A DNA stretch of 64,000 bases, taken from positions 373,877-437,876 of the forward strand of contig NZ_LMEC01000026.1 of the NCBI RefSeq assembly GCF_001425265.1, read 5' to 3'. Within the stretch, counting starts at the first letter, position 1, and each line of letters begins with the position of its first letter. The notes beneath the pieces are model-generated. The model did no database searches, was not told the DNA's origin, and worked only from the letters and a program-made list of their open reading frames with translations. The stretch is from Massilia sp. Root418 (GTDB taxonomy: Bacteria > Pseudomonadota > Gammaproteobacteria > Burkholderiales > Burkholderiaceae_D). Below are positions 51,334-59,895 of the stretch, one piece after another. Made by a program: the position numbers and the translations under genes.

Positions 51334-51620
51334 ATTTCGGAGGGTGTCAAGTCACCAAGCTTGTTACTCTGCTACAATACCTACCGCGCCGCACCATTTT
51401 TGGTGACGGCGCGGTTTCCATTGGACTGCGCGAATGGCGGACAGTTCACGGACTGGACCGTCACAATTCGACAACACTTTTGATTTTGCGCAAGAGTTTT
51501 GTGCGGTAGCGCACGGAGTTATTGAACAAATATCCATAAAGTCCAGTCCAACAGCTCAGTACCTAGCTGGAAACTTCGCTGTGTAGGCAGCACCACCCTC
51601 AATAAACACGGGAGTTACTT
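51334..51620. other. Long leader region upstream of ompA
   Basis: This 287-bp gap holds a strong hairpin at 51383-51415 (ACCGCGCCG with CGGCGCGGT, plus an inner CACC/GGTG stem). It is not followed by a T-run. The rest is AT-richer, with TTTTGATTTTGCGCAAGAG and AATAAACACGGGAG just before the start. A long regulated 5' UTR is likely, as for other ompA genes. I found no small open frame. Confidence 0.5.
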
Positions 51621-52664
51621 GTGAAAAAGACCAATAAAATTGCCATCGTTGCAGCCCTGATGTCGCTGGCGTCGTCCGCCGTTCTGGCGCAGGAAGCCGT
51701 CATCAACCCTAACTGGTACATCCAGCCCAGCCTGAGCATCCTGGACCAGGATTCCGATTTCGGCATCGACAAGCAAGGCCACGGCGCCGGCCTGAAGTTC
51801 GGTAAGGCCCTGAACCAGAACTGGGACATCCAGACCGGTTACACCTATGCCCGCAGCCGCGACAACGGCACCCGCTACCAGCAAGAAACGCTGGGCGTGG
51901 ACGGCCTGTACCTGTTCTCGCGCAAGGCTGTGCGTCCCTTCCTGCTGGTCGGTATCGGCGCCGAGCGTTCGCGCACCAACCTGCGCAATGTAGCCGAGCG
52001 CGAAAAGAGCGCCCCGTTCATCAGCGCCGGCGTGGGCTTCCAGTCCGACCTGACCGACCGCCTGTCGCTGCAAGCCGACCTGCGCAATGTGCACGGCTTC
52101 GTGCGCGACAACGCATTCCCGGGCGTTGGCGCCAGCAGCAACAATGCCTACCTGAACTTCGCGCTGAACTATGCGCTGGGTCCAAAGCCGGTACCGGCCG
52201 CGCCTGCACCGGCGCCAGTGCCAGTGGCCGCACCGGAACCAGCACCGGTTGCGCCGCCTCCACCGCCGCCGCCAGCACCGCGTTTCGAGAAGGTCACCAT
52301 GTCGGCGACCGAGCTGTTCGCCTTCGACAGCGCCAAGCTGAACCCGAGCCAGCCTAAGCTGGACGAGCTGGCCACGCTGCTGAACAACAACCCATCCGTC
52401 GGCAACGTGACCATCACCGGCCACACCGACCGCCTGGGTTCGGACAAGTACAACCAGAAGCTGTCTGAACAGCGCGCCAACTCGGTCAAGGCTTACCTGA
52501 CCGGTAAAGGCGTTGCCGCTGACCGCCTGAACGCTGTTGGCAAGGGCGAGTCCCAGCCAGTGGTACAGTGCGACAACAAGAAGCGTGCTGAGCTGATCAA
52601 GTGCCTGGAGCCTAACCGCCGCGTCGAAATCGACCAGGTGACCATCGAACGCCGCGTGAACTAA
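51621..52664 (+). CDS. ompA: OmpA-family outer-membrane protein
   Basis: The 347-residue porin-like protein has a signal peptide (AALMSLASSAVLA), an eight-strand barrel (about 25-190), a Pro/Ala linker (PAAPAPAPVPVAAPEPAPVA), and a C-terminal peptidoglycan-binding domain (TITGHTDRLGSDKYNQKLSEQRANSV ... ECLEPNRRVEI). It anchors the outer membrane to peptidoglycan. CACGGGAG precedes the ATG, and a strong terminator follows. Confidence 0.95.
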   Translation: MKKTNKIAIVAALMSLASSAVLAQEAVINPNWYIQPSLSILDQDSDFGIDKQGHGAGLKFGKALNQNWDIQTGYTYARSRDNGTRYQQETLGVDGLYLFSRKAVRPFLLVGIGAERSRTNLRNVAEREKSAPFISAGVGFQSDLTDRLSLQADLRNVHGFVRDNAFPGVGASSNNAYLNFALNYALGPKPVPAAPAPAPVPVAAPEPAPVAPPPPPPPAPRFEKVTMSATELFAFDSAKLNPSQPKLDELATLLNNNPSVGNVTITGHTDRLGSDKYNQKLSEQRANSVKAYLTGKGVAADRLNAVGKGESQPVVQCDNKKRAELIKCLEPNRRVEIDQVTIERRVN

Positions 52665-52693
52665 TCGCACGGCTGGTTATCTGACTAAAAGGG

Positions 52694-52716
52694 AAAGGGG
52701 CTTCGGCCCCTTTTTC
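52694..52716 (+). terminator. Intrinsic terminator after ompA
   Basis: AAAGGGGC and GCCCCTTT form a stem with a TTCG tetraloop followed by a T-run, 30 bp after the ompA stop. Its T-run also lies just before the next gene. Confidence 0.92.
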
Positions 52717-52738
52717 TTTTCTGGAAGGAGAAATTGCC

Positions 52739-53635
52739 ATGAGACACATTCCACCCAAGGTCAAGACGCTGCGCAGCGTGGCCGTGTGCACCGTCACCGA
52801 GTGGCTGGAGCACCGCGCCAGCAGCAAGGGCGCGGCGCTGGCGTTCTACACCATGTTTTCCATCGCGCCCATCCTGGTGCTGGTGATCGCCATCGCCGGC
52901 GCCTTTTACGGCGAGCAGGCCGCGCAGGGCGAGCTGTTCGGGCAGTTGCGCGGCCTGGTCGGGCCGCAGGGTGCGGAAGCGCTGCAGGCGGTACTGGCCG
53001 GCGCGCGCAACCAGGAGCAAGGCAAACTGGCCACCCTGGTGGCCAGTGCGCTGCTGCTGTTCGGCGCCACCACCGTGTTTGCCGAACTCAAGTCCAGCCT
53101 GGACGAAATCTGGCAGCTGCCGCCGCTCACGCAGGGCACCTTGTGGGACACCGTGCGCACCCGGCTCTTGTCCTTCGGCATGGTGCTGGTGCTGGGCTTT
53201 CTGCTGATGGTGTCGCTGGTGGTGAGCGCGGCGCTGGCGGTGCTGGAAAAATACTGGAACGGGCTGTGGGCCAACGCGGCGCTGGCGCTGACGGTGATCA
53301 ACTGGCTGATCAGCTTCCTGGTGATCGCCGCCATGTTTGGCGTGATCTACAAGCTGCTGCCGCGCATTGCGCTGTCCTGGCATGACGTCGTCATCGGGGC
53401 ACTGGGCACGGCGGCGCTGTTCACGCTGGGCAAATACGGCATCGGCGCCTATATCGGCAACAGCGGGGTGGCCAACAGCTTTGGCGCGGCCGGCTCGCTG
53501 ATCGCCCTGCTGCTATGGGTGTACTACTCGGCGCAGATCTTCTTCCTCGGCGCCGAGTTCGCCCGCCAGTACGCGCTGCAGCTGGGCAGCCTGCGCCACC
53601 ATCCGCGCGACGAGCAGGGCAACCTGAAGTTCTAG
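52739..53635 (+). CDS. YihY/BrkB-family inner-membrane protein
   Basis: The 298-residue protein has six hydrophobic helices (FSIAPILVLVIAIAGAFYG, LLSFGMVLVLGFLLMVSLVV, LIALLLWVYYSAQIFFLGAEF and others) and the conserved YihY end FFLGAEFARQYA. The family is poorly characterised; the name comes from its historical link to ribonuclease BN. GGAAGGAGAAATTGCC precedes the ATG. It meets the next minus-strand gene tail-to-tail, overlapping by 4 bp. Confidence 0.92.
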   Translation: MRHIPPKVKTLRSVAVCTVTEWLEHRASSKGAALAFYTMFSIAPILVLVIAIAGAFYGEQAAQGELFGQLRGLVGPQGAEALQAVLAGARNQEQGKLATLVASALLLFGATTVFAELKSSLDEIWQLPPLTQGTLWDTVRTRLLSFGMVLVLGFLLMVSLVVSAALAVLEKYWNGLWANAALALTVINWLISFLVIAAMFGVIYKLLPRIALSWHDVVIGALGTAALFTLGKYGIGAYIGNSGVANSFGAAGSLIALLLWVYYSAQIFFLGAEFARQYALQLGSLRHHPRDEQGNLKF

Positions 53636-54222
53636 TGCACCGCGTCCGGGCTGCCGGCTGCCGCGTGGGTCAGGTCGAGATGGCCGCCGCCCAGGCAGCC
53701 GGCGATGGCCAGCGGCACCGCGCCGGGACGCTTCACCGCGTGCAGATGGAACAGCAGCTGGCCATGCGCCAGTTCGCCCCAGCCGGCCATGACGACGTCG
53801 CCGGAGCATTGCTGCACCATCACGTGCACACTGCAAGCCAGGCCCGCCACCGGTTCCGCCACCAGCAGGTGGCTGACGCGGTAGGCTTCCTCGCCCTTGG
53901 CGCGCGTGGCCACCGCGCCGAGCAAGCTGCGCTGCTTCAGCAGGACTTCGCTGCCACCCTGCTCCGCCGCCTGGCGCGACACGCACGCCACGTGCGCGGT
54001 TTCGCCGTAGCGCAGGCACAGGAAAGTGTTCTCGTCGCAGTCCAGGCCCGGCGCGCCGTCCCGCAAGGCCTGCAGGACGGCGCGCGCGGCGTGCAGGCCT
54101 ATCGGCTCCACCGGCAGAGCGTGCCCGTCGCAGTCGGCCAGCGCCAGTAATTTATCTTCTTGGGGGAAAGGCAGCGCCTTGCGTTCGGCACTGCCAGGAC
54201 TTCCTTCAGCATGCATGGCCAT
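53632..54222 (-). CDS. Hypothetical protein
   Basis: The 196-residue soluble protein (MAMHAEGSPGSAERKALPFP) has no signal peptide and no family I recognise. It has mixed alpha/beta content (LACSVHVMVQQCSGDVVMAGWGELAHGQLLFHLHAVKRP) and several histidines and cysteines. GGAG lies seven bases before the ATG at 54222; the longer open frame upstream runs through unrelated genes. It may be monocistronic. Confidence 0.6.
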   Translation of the reverse strand: MAMHAEGSPGSAERKALPFPQEDKLLALADCDGHALPVEPIGLHAARAVLQALRDGAPGLDCDENTFLCLRYGETAHVACVSRQAAEQGGSEVLLKQRSLLGAVATRAKGEEAYRVSHLLVAEPVAGLACSVHVMVQQCSGDVVMAGWGELAHGQLLFHLHAVKRPGAVPLAIAGCLGGGHLDLTHAAAGSPDAVH

Positions 54223-54320
54223 CTTCTTCTCCGGTGGTGGGACGCATCTGATTTTATACGCCGGTGTCCAGAGAAATTCAACCGGCAGGCACGCTAAACT
54301 TGGCCAGCGCCCCGCCGTCG

Positions 54321-55490
54321 CTATTCGCCGAGCAGCTCGGCCACCACTTCCATGCCTTCCACGCGCTCGGCCACCACCTTGACGATGACGATCACGGGCA
54401 CGCCCAGCAGCAGGCCCCACACGCCCCACAGCCAGCCCCAGAACAGCAGGCTGACGAACACGGCGGCGGGGTTCATGCGGGCGATGCGGCCCGTCATCCA
54501 GGTGGTGACGAAGGTGCCCACCAGGGTGGCGATGGCCAGCGAGGCGCCGGTCACCAGCAGCACCATCTGCAGGGACTCGAATTGCAGGAAGGCCACCACG
54601 CCGGTGGCGCTGGTGATGAGCAGGGGGCCGAAGTAAGGCATCAGGTGCAGCAGGCCGGCCACGATGGCCCAGGCGCCCGCGTTCTCCAGGCCGATGGCAC
54701 GCAAGGCCATCCACATCAGCAAGGCCAGCAGCACGTTGGTCACCAGCAGCATGAACATATAGCTCTGGATGCTGCTGTTGATGTCCTCCAGGATGTGCAC
54801 GGTGACTTTCTTCTTGGTCAGCGACGGGCCGGTCAGCTTGACCAGCTTGCGCTTGAAGGTGTCGCCCGCCAGCAGCAGGAAAAACACCAGGAAGATCACC
54901 ATCGCGGCCTGGCTGACAAAGCCGGCCACGCCCATCGAACCGGCCCATACCCAGTCGATCACCTTGATGCCGCCCTGCTCGGCCGGGATGGCCTTGCGCA
55001 CGGTGCGCTTGACGCCGCCCGAAGCGGCCTGCTCGATCTCGGTGGCCACGGCCTGGATGCGCTCCAGCGTGCTGGGGCCCTTGCCCAGCTTGTCGGACAT
55101 CAGCCGCGACAGCTTGTGCGTGACAGTGGGCAGCTCTTCCATGATGTTCTGGAATTCGCCGTGCAATTTGTCGGCGGTGAAGGCGGAACCGCACAGGATG
55201 GCCACCGTCACCAGCGTGGCGCCGATCGGGCGCGCAATGCGGATGCGTTCCAGCCAGCAGACCAGCGGGTTCAATGTGTAAGCGATGAAGATGCCGAGCA
55301 GCAACGGCACCAGGAATTCCTTGGCCCACTGCAGCGCATACAGGAACGCCACGGTGGCGATGACACCTAGCGCGAGGCCGCGCGCATGCACGTGCAGCGG
55401 CAGGCGTGGCGCCCCGTCGGGCGGGGAATCCGGAAGTGATGCCGCCGCCGATTCCAGAGGGCGGGGTGTTGCGTCGTTGGCGTGCATCAT
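54321..55490 (-). CDS. AI-2E-family membrane protein (PerM/TqsA-like)
   Basis: The 389-residue integral membrane protein has about eight hydrophobic segments (FLVPLLLGIFIAYTLNPLV, AMVIFLVFFLLLAGDTF, YMFMLLVTNVLLALLMWMAL, LLMPYFGPLLITSATGVVAFL) and the conserved PPY-like loop GLLHLMPYFGPL. Some family members export AI-2 or other small molecules; others are of unknown function. It lies 52 bp after the first BON lipoprotein gene on the same strand. Confidence 0.9.
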   Translation of the reverse strand: MMHANDATPRPLESAAASLPDSPPDGAPRLPLHVHARGLALGVIATVAFLYALQWAKEFLVPLLLGIFIAYTLNPLVCWLERIRIARPIGATLVTVAILCGSAFTADKLHGEFQNIMEELPTVTHKLSRLMSDKLGKGPSTLERIQAVATEIEQAASGGVKRTVRKAIPAEQGGIKVIDWVWAGSMGVAGFVSQAAMVIFLVFFLLLAGDTFKRKLVKLTGPSLTKKKVTVHILEDINSSIQSYMFMLLVTNVLLALLMWMALRAIGLENAGAWAIVAGLLHLMPYFGPLLITSATGVVAFLQFESLQMVLLVTGASLAIATLVGTFVTTWMTGRIARMNPAAVFVSLLFWGWLWGVWGLLLGVPVIVIVKVVAERVEGMEVVAELLGE

Positions 55491-55541
55491 GGTCTTTCGC
55501 TTGCCGGCACCATCCCCGCAGGGACAGCGCCGGCCGCATGC

Positions 55542-55856
55542 TTACTTCACGCGGATGTCGTTCTTGACCGACTTCACGCCGGCCACGCCGCGCGCAATTT
55601 CGCCGGCCTTGGTGATGTCGCCTGGCTGGGCCACGAAGCCGCTCAGCTGCACGGTGCCTTTGAAGGTCTCGACATTGATCTCGGTCGACTTCAGGGTAGG
55701 CTCGTTGAAGATGCTGGCCTTCACTTTGGTGGTCAGCACGGTGTCGTCGACGTATTCGCCGGCGCCTTCTTTCGTCGGGCTGGACGCGCAGCCGACCACA
55801 GCAAACAGGGTGGCGGCGGTAAATACGGCGGTTGCAAATTTTTGAGCGATCTTCAT
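55542..55856 (-). CDS. BON-domain lipoprotein, copy 1
   Basis: The 104-residue lipoprotein (lipobox VVGC, Cys about 23) is almost all BON domain: YVDDTVLTTKVKASIFNEPTLK, then VETFKGTVQLSGFVAQPGDI, ending GVKSVKNDIRVK. BON domains bind membranes or peptidoglycan and appear in OsmY-like stress proteins. AAGGAGAACAACC precedes the ATG at 55856. It closely resembles copy 2 at 62567-62878. Confidence 0.92.
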   Translation of the reverse strand: MKIAQKFATAVFTAATLFAVVGCASSPTKEGAGEYVDDTVLTTKVKASIFNEPTLKSTEINVETFKGTVQLSGFVAQPGDITKAGEIARGVAGVKSVKNDIRVK

Positions 55857-56062
55857 GGTTGTTCTCCTTGGTTGGCGAGTGCTCAACTGAGCAGTCTGCA
55901 GTATCGGCCAGGCGCGCCATGTCATCTGTACGCTAGCGTACACACCACGATTTATTTTCAGCGAGAGCAACAAGCCCAGGCGCCGTAAGGCTTCGTGCGT
56001 CATCGCACAGACCCTCACTGTCAAGCTGACTATGCTGTAAGCACACTTTTCAGGAGATCGAC

Positions 56063-56506
56063 ATGAAGACAACGCAAACCGTTGCGGCACTGATGATCGC
56101 TGCTTCCGCCCTCATCACCGGCTGCTCCAGCACCCCGGTAAATTCCACCAACTACTCCACTGCCAGCAACGACTCCACTTATGGCGTCATCGATGCGATC
56201 CAGATCGTGCGCATCGATCCCGCCACCAGTGGAGTCGGTGCCGTCACCGGCGGCCTGGTCGGCGCGCTGGTGGGCAACCAGGTTGGTTCCGGCAGCGGCC
56301 GTACCGCCGCCACCGCAGCCGGCGCCATCGGCGGCGCACTGGTGGGCAACAACGTGGAACGCAACCGCAACCAGCCCTACGACGCCTACCAGATCACGGT
56401 GCGGCTCGACAACGGCGAATACCGCACCATCAACCAGGACAGCGTGTATGACCTGCGCGTGGGCAACCGCGTGCGCATGGTCGACGGCCGCGTGTATCGC
56501 TACTAA
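56063..56506 (+). CDS. Glycine-zipper outer-membrane lipoprotein (SlyB-like)
   Basis: The 147-residue lipoprotein (lipobox ITGC, Cys about 21) has a glycine-zipper pair of helices (GAVTGGLVGALVGNQVGSGSGRTAATAAGAIGGALVGNNVE) and a conserved end, YQITVRLDNGEYRTINQDSVYDLRVGNRVRMVDGRVYR. This is the layout of SlyB/PcP-type lipoproteins that support outer-membrane integrity. CAGGAGATCGAC precedes the ATG. It is divergent from BON copy 1. Confidence 0.9.
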   Translation: MKTTQTVAALMIAASALITGCSSTPVNSTNYSTASNDSTYGVIDAIQIVRIDPATSGVGAVTGGLVGALVGNQVGSGSGRTAATAAGAIGGALVGNNVERNRNQPYDAYQITVRLDNGEYRTINQDSVYDLRVGNRVRMVDGRVYRY

Positions 56507-56551
56507 GCAGCGCAGAAGCACATAAACTATATAAATCAAGGAGAAAAAGTC

Positions 56552-56704
56552 ATGGGCACCATTATCCTCATCGTATTAGTCCTGCTACTGATCGGCGCGC
56601 TGCCGGCCTGGCCGCACAGCCGCAACTGGGGGTATGCGCCCAGTGGCATCACCGCAGTGATCGTGCTGATCCTGCTGTTCATGCTCTTTACGGGCAGGCT
56701 ATAA
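56552..56704 (+). CDS. Small DUF3309 membrane protein
   Basis: The 50-residue protein reads MGTIILIVLVLLLIGALP, then WPHSRNWGYAPSG, then a second hydrophobic helix and FTGRL. This is the DUF3309 pattern: two membrane helices around a WPHSRxWGY core. AAGGAG lies nine to ten bases before the ATG. It sits between two plus-strand genes (45 bp after the first, 16 bp before the next) and is probably cotranscribed. It is too short for simple length filters. Confidence 0.85.
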   Translation: MGTIILIVLVLLLIGALPAWPHSRNWGYAPSGITAVIVLILLFMLFTGRL

Positions 56705-56720
56705 GCCATAGGAGAACGCT

Positions 56721-57071
56721 ATGAAAAGACCACTCGTCATCGCCATGCTGGCCGCCTGTTGTGCGGCGCAGGCGCAAGTTACGCCACCCGAAGTGGCGGC
56801 CCACCAGAAGCAGGAAATCAAGCGCGGCGAACCGGCCCGCTGGAGCCGCGAAGACCGCACCCCAGCCCAGCAGATGGCGACGCTGCGCAAGGAAATCCAG
56901 GCCGCGCTGGCCGAAGCGCGCGCCGAATGCAAGCAGCTGTCCCGCGAGGAACGCAGCGATTGCATGAAAGAAGCGCAAGCCACGTATGTGGCCGACCTCG
57001 GCAATATGCGCCAGCAGATCGCCAATGCCAACAACCCCCGCCAGGAAGTCTACGACACCAGCGGCCAATGA
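56721..57071 (+). CDS. Secreted coiled-coil hypothetical protein
   Basis: The 116-residue protein has a signal peptide ending near AAQAQ and a charged helical body (QQMATLRKEIQAALAEARAECKQLSREERSDCMKEA) with two cysteines that could pair. No family recognised. TAGGAGAACGCT precedes the ATG. It is the last plus-strand gene before a bidirectional terminator. Confidence 0.65.
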   Translation: MKRPLVIAMLAACCAAQAQVTPPEVAAHQKQEIKRGEPARWSREDRTPAQQMATLRKEIQAALAEARAECKQLSREERSDCMKEAQATYVADLGNMRQQIANANNPRQEVYDTSGQ

Positions 57072-57084
57072 CATGGCACTGCAC

Positions 57085-57126
57085 AAAAAAACGCCGCGGA
57101 GCCTGAACGGCCTCCGCGGCGTTTTT
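57085..57126. terminator. Bidirectional intrinsic terminator
   Basis: ACGCCGCGGAG (57091-57101) and CTCCGCGGCGT (57112-57122) form an 11-bp stem flanked by an A-run on the left and a T-run on the right. It can terminate both the secreted coiled-coil gene and the convergent minus-strand genes. Confidence 0.92.
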
Positions 57127-57148
57127 CATGGGCCTCAGCCGGGCAGCG

Positions 57149-57571
57149 CTATTTGCGGCGCGACAGCCAGAGCCCGGCAGCCAGGGCCGCCGCGCCGGCC
57201 AGCAAGGCCGGCTTGACGAGGCGGCGCCGCGCCACAAAGGAACCGACCCGGATGGCGACCGGCAGCGCCCGGGTCAGGCCCATGCCCTTGACCAGGCCAA
57301 TGATGCCGGCCAGGCTGGCCAGCCCGCCCAGCCCTGCGCTGGCGCCCTCTTCCGCATGCGTACCCGGGCGCGCGCCGCCGCCGAACAAGCCGGCGAAACG
57401 GTGCTGCACGGCGCCCAGCGCGTGTTCGATCGCGCTGTGCACGATGGCATCGGGACGCAGCGCATGTGCCACCTGGGCCTTGGCGTGCACCACGCTGACG
57501 CGGTAAAGCTGGCCTTCCAGCACCAGCTTTTCCTTGGCGGCCGCCAGGGCCGCCCGTTCCACATTGTTCAT
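57149..57571 (-). CDS. Hypothetical membrane-associated protein downstream of yqjE
   Basis: The 140-residue protein (MNNVERAALAAAKEKLVLEGQLYRVSVVHAKAQV) has a glycine-rich central helix (AGLGGLASLAGIIGLVKGMG) and a C-terminal membrane helix (PALLAGAAALAAGLWLSRRK). Genes like this usually follow yqjD/yqjE, and it does so here. GGAGAAGCC precedes the ATG. Role unknown, perhaps ribosome or membrane tethering under stress, like its neighbours. Confidence 0.7.
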   Translation of the reverse strand: MNNVERAALAAAKEKLVLEGQLYRVSVVHAKAQVAHALRPDAIVHSAIEHALGAVQHRFAGLFGGGARPGTHAEEGASAGLGGLASLAGIIGLVKGMGLTRALPVAIRVGSFVARRRLVKPALLAGAAALAAGLWLSRRK

Positions 57572-57593
57572 GGCTTCTCCATTCCGCGCCGGC

Positions 57594-57974
57594 CTACAAG
57601 AGCATGTCGCGGTCGCTCTGCAGCTCCGCCATGGTCATCGGCAGGCCGAGCTTGTTCTGCCGCAGCAGGCCGCGTGCCATCATCACCAGCCAGAGGGTGA
57701 GGATAATGAACACCGCAGCCAGGATCAGCAGGATCTTCCAGCCGATCGCTTCCCACGCCAGATAGACCACGGTGGCCGTGGTAAAGGCCACCGCGAACCA
57801 GCCGGCCACCAGCGCCAGCGCAAACACCACCGACAGCTGCACCAGGTGCTCGCGCACCTCGGACAGCTCCAGTGCCGCCAGTTCGATGCGCGACAGGATC
57901 AGCCGCGCCGTGTTGCGGAACACGCCGGCCAGCGAGCCGATCAAGCCAGGGGCGGGCGATGCGGGTTGCTCCAT
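57594..57974 (-). CDS. YqjE-like phage holin family protein (DUF1469)
   Basis: The 126-residue protein has two transmembrane helices (VVFALALVAGWFAVAFTTATVVYL and ILLILAAVFIILTLWLVMMARG) after an amphipathic N-terminus (LIGSLAGVFRNTARLILSRIELAALELSEVREHL). This is the YqjE/DUF1469 pattern. AGGAG lies eight bases before the chosen ATG. It is the second gene of the yqjD-yqjE-like run. Confidence 0.88.
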   Translation of the reverse strand: MEQPASPAPGLIGSLAGVFRNTARLILSRIELAALELSEVREHLVQLSVVFALALVAGWFAVAFTTATVVYLAWEAIGWKILLILAAVFIILTLWLVMMARGLLRQNKLGLPMTMAELQSDRDMLL

Positions 57975-57995
57975 GTCAGCTCCTGGCACGCGCAA

Positions 57996-58298
57996 TTATT
58001 TGCGGCCCAGGATCACACCCACCAGCAGGCCCACGCCGGCCGCCAGCGCGATCGAACGCCATGGGTTTTCCTTGACGTAGGCGTCGGTCGTCTGTGCCAT
58101 TTGCTTGCCGGCCGCAACGGCGCTCTGCTGCGCCTCGTGGGCCTTGGCCAGCGCCGTGTCCAGCGCGCGCATGCCGCGGCCGCGCAGTTCTTCGGCCTTC
58201 TCGCCGGTCAGCGCGGTGGCTGCGGTGAACAACGCCTGGGCGTCCTTGACCAGGGTTTTCACGTCGTTGTTCACGGTACTGATGTTATTTTCAAGCAT
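57996..58298 (-). CDS. DUF883/ElaB/YqjD-like protein
   Basis: The 100-residue protein has a long charged helix (residues 1-70) and the conserved end YVKENPWRSIALAAGVGLLVGVILGRK, where the C-terminal helix anchors it in the inner membrane. ElaB/YqjD in E. coli bind ribosomes in stationary phase. AGGAGTCCATC precedes the ATG. It is 77 bp after the ferritin-like gene on the same strand. Confidence 0.92.
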   Translation of the reverse strand: MLENNISTVNNDVKTLVKDAQALFTAATALTGEKAEELRGRGMRALDTALAKAHEAQQSAVAAGKQMAQTTDAYVKENPWRSIALAAGVGLLVGVILGRK

Positions 58299-58375
58299 GA
58301 TGGACTCCTGTTGTTATGGTGGGTAAAAACGTACTGCAAAAAAACGGGTTCAATCCCGGGCAAACTCCCGGGCAA

Positions 58376-58912
58376 TTATTCGAGCAGATCCCGCATATCG
58401 TCGGCGTGTTCCTCTTCGACTGCCATGATCTTGATCAACAATTGCCTGGTCGTCGGGTCCGAGTCGCCAATCTGCTCGATCATCTGGCGATAGGACTCGA
58501 TGGCCACCCGTTCGGCGATCAGGTTGGCGCGCACCATCGATTGCACCTCTGCTGAGTCATCATACTCGGCATGGCTGCGATCGAGCAACGTTGCCGGATT
58601 AAAATCGGGCTGGCCATTTAACTGAATGATACGCTCTGCCAGCCAGTCGGCGTGTTCCTGTTCCTCCATGGCGTGCTCAAGGAACTCGGCTTTCACGCCG
58701 GCGTTGTCGCGCCCGGCCACCGTGTAGTAGTGGCGCTTGTAGCGCAGAATGCAGACCAGCTCGGTTGCCAGGGCACCGTTCAGCATCTTGATGACTGCCT
58801 CCCGGTCGCCCTTGTAGCCGGCCGTGACGGGCCCGTCCGACAGGTTTTGCGCTGCCGCGCGGATGGCTGCCGTATCGATGCCGGCGGGTGGGGTGAGTGT
58901 GGATTCAGCCAT
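58376..58912 (-). CDS. Ferritin-like / bacterioferritin-type protein
   Basis: The 178-residue protein has a ferritin-like four-helix bundle with acidic iron ligands in LATELVCILRYKRHYYTVAG, EFLEHAMEEQEHADWLAERI, NLIAERVAIESYRQMI and IMAVEEEHADDMRDLLE (ExxH pairs at EEQEH and EEEH). Such proteins store iron or protect against oxidants. AAGGAACTGTC precedes the ATG. It sits within the stress cluster, separate from the Dps gene at 11.8 kb. Confidence 0.88.
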   Translation of the reverse strand: MAESTLTPPAGIDTAAIRAAAQNLSDGPVTAGYKGDREAVIKMLNGALATELVCILRYKRHYYTVAGRDNAGVKAEFLEHAMEEQEHADWLAERIIQLNGQPDFNPATLLDRSHAEYDDSAEVQSMVRANLIAERVAIESYRQMIEQIGDSDPTTRQLLIKIMAVEEEHADDMRDLLE

Positions 58913-58945
58913 GACAGTTCCTTTTCAAGTGATGCAATTGCGGAT

Positions 58946-59857
58946 TCATCGGCGCGAATTGACCGGGCGGCCCGCGTCGGACAGCACGATTTCTACGCGG
59001 CGGTTCAGCTGGCGGCTGCCGGCCGAGTCGTTGCCTGCCACGGGATAGGCTTCGCCGTAGCCGCGGGTGGCCACGCGGGTGCCTTCAATGCCCATGCCCA
59101 TCAGCGCGCTGCGCACGGCTTCCGCACGGCGCTGCGACAGTTCCAGGTTGTGCGCCGAGGTGCCGGTGCTGTCGGTGAAGCCTTCCACCATGACGTTGCG
59201 GTCCGGGTTCTGTTTCAGCACGTCGGCCAGCTTGCGCAGCGTGTGCTGGCCGCCTTCGGTCAGCACGGCCTGGTCGGTGTTGAACAGCACGTCGCCAAAG
59301 GTGATGACGATGCCGCGCTCGGTCTGCTTGGCCTGCAGGTCGGCCAGCTGGGCCGCCAGGGCGTCAGCCTTGGCTTGCGCGTCGCGCGCGGCACTGGCCT
59401 GGGCTTCGGTGGCCATGCGGGCCGCGTCGGCCTGGCTGCGGGCCGCCTCTGCCTGCGCCTGGGCCTGCTCGGCGCTGCGCTTGGCGTTTTCCGCCTCGGC
59501 GGTGCGCGCATCCAGGCGGATCTGGTCACGCTGGCGCGCCGCATCGGCCACCTGCGCCTCGGCGCCCTTCTGCTTGGCCACTTCCTGCGCCACGCCGATG
59601 CGCTGCTTGGCGATGTAGGCCAGCTTGTCGACCTCGGACGCGTCGTCCTTGCGCGCTGCCGCCTCGTTGGCGCGGTCCAGCGCTGCCGTGGCCTGGCGGA
59701 ATTCCACCGGCGCATACTGCGCCACGGCCGGGTTGTTCTGCGCGGCCATGTAGTCGCCGCGGGTCTGGTCCAGCAGGCTGGTGGTGGTAGGCGCCGAGCT
59801 GCAAGCGCCCAGTGCGATGGCCAGCGCCAGCGCGGCTGGTTTGAATATCATCTTCAT
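58946..59857 (-). CDS. OmpA-family lipoprotein with DUF4398 and coiled coil
   Basis: The 303-residue lipoprotein (lipobox LGAC, Cys about 19) has an N-terminal DUF4398 segment (YMAAQNNPAVAQYAPVEFRQATAALDRANEAA). A long alanine-rich coiled coil follows (about 85-175), then an OmpA-type peptidoglycan-binding domain (VMVEGFTDSTGTSAHNLELSQRRAEAVRSAL, then RQLNRRVEIVL). It likely ties the outer membrane to the wall. AGGAGAACAAC precedes the start. Its DUF4398 partner lies 38 bp upstream. Confidence 0.9.
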   Translation of the reverse strand: MKMIFKPAALALAIALGACSSAPTTTSLLDQTRGDYMAAQNNPAVAQYAPVEFRQATAALDRANEAAARKDDASEVDKLAYIAKQRIGVAQEVAKQKGAEAQVADAARQRDQIRLDARTAEAENAKRSAEQAQAQAEAARSQADAARMATEAQASAARDAQAKADALAAQLADLQAKQTERGIVITFGDVLFNTDQAVLTEGGQHTLRKLADVLKQNPDRNVMVEGFTDSTGTSAHNLELSQRRAEAVRSALMGMGIEGTRVATRGYGEAYPVAGNDSAGSRQLNRRVEIVLSDAGRPVNSRR

Positions 59858-59895
59858 GTTGTTCTCCTGGCTTGTTTGATGGCTGATCTGGGGAC

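Noticed and set aside
53632-55920. 762-codon minus-strand frame joining several genes
   Set aside because: Only its last part, from 54222 down, is a plausible gene; the rest reads in the wrong frame through the AI-2E permease and BON genes.
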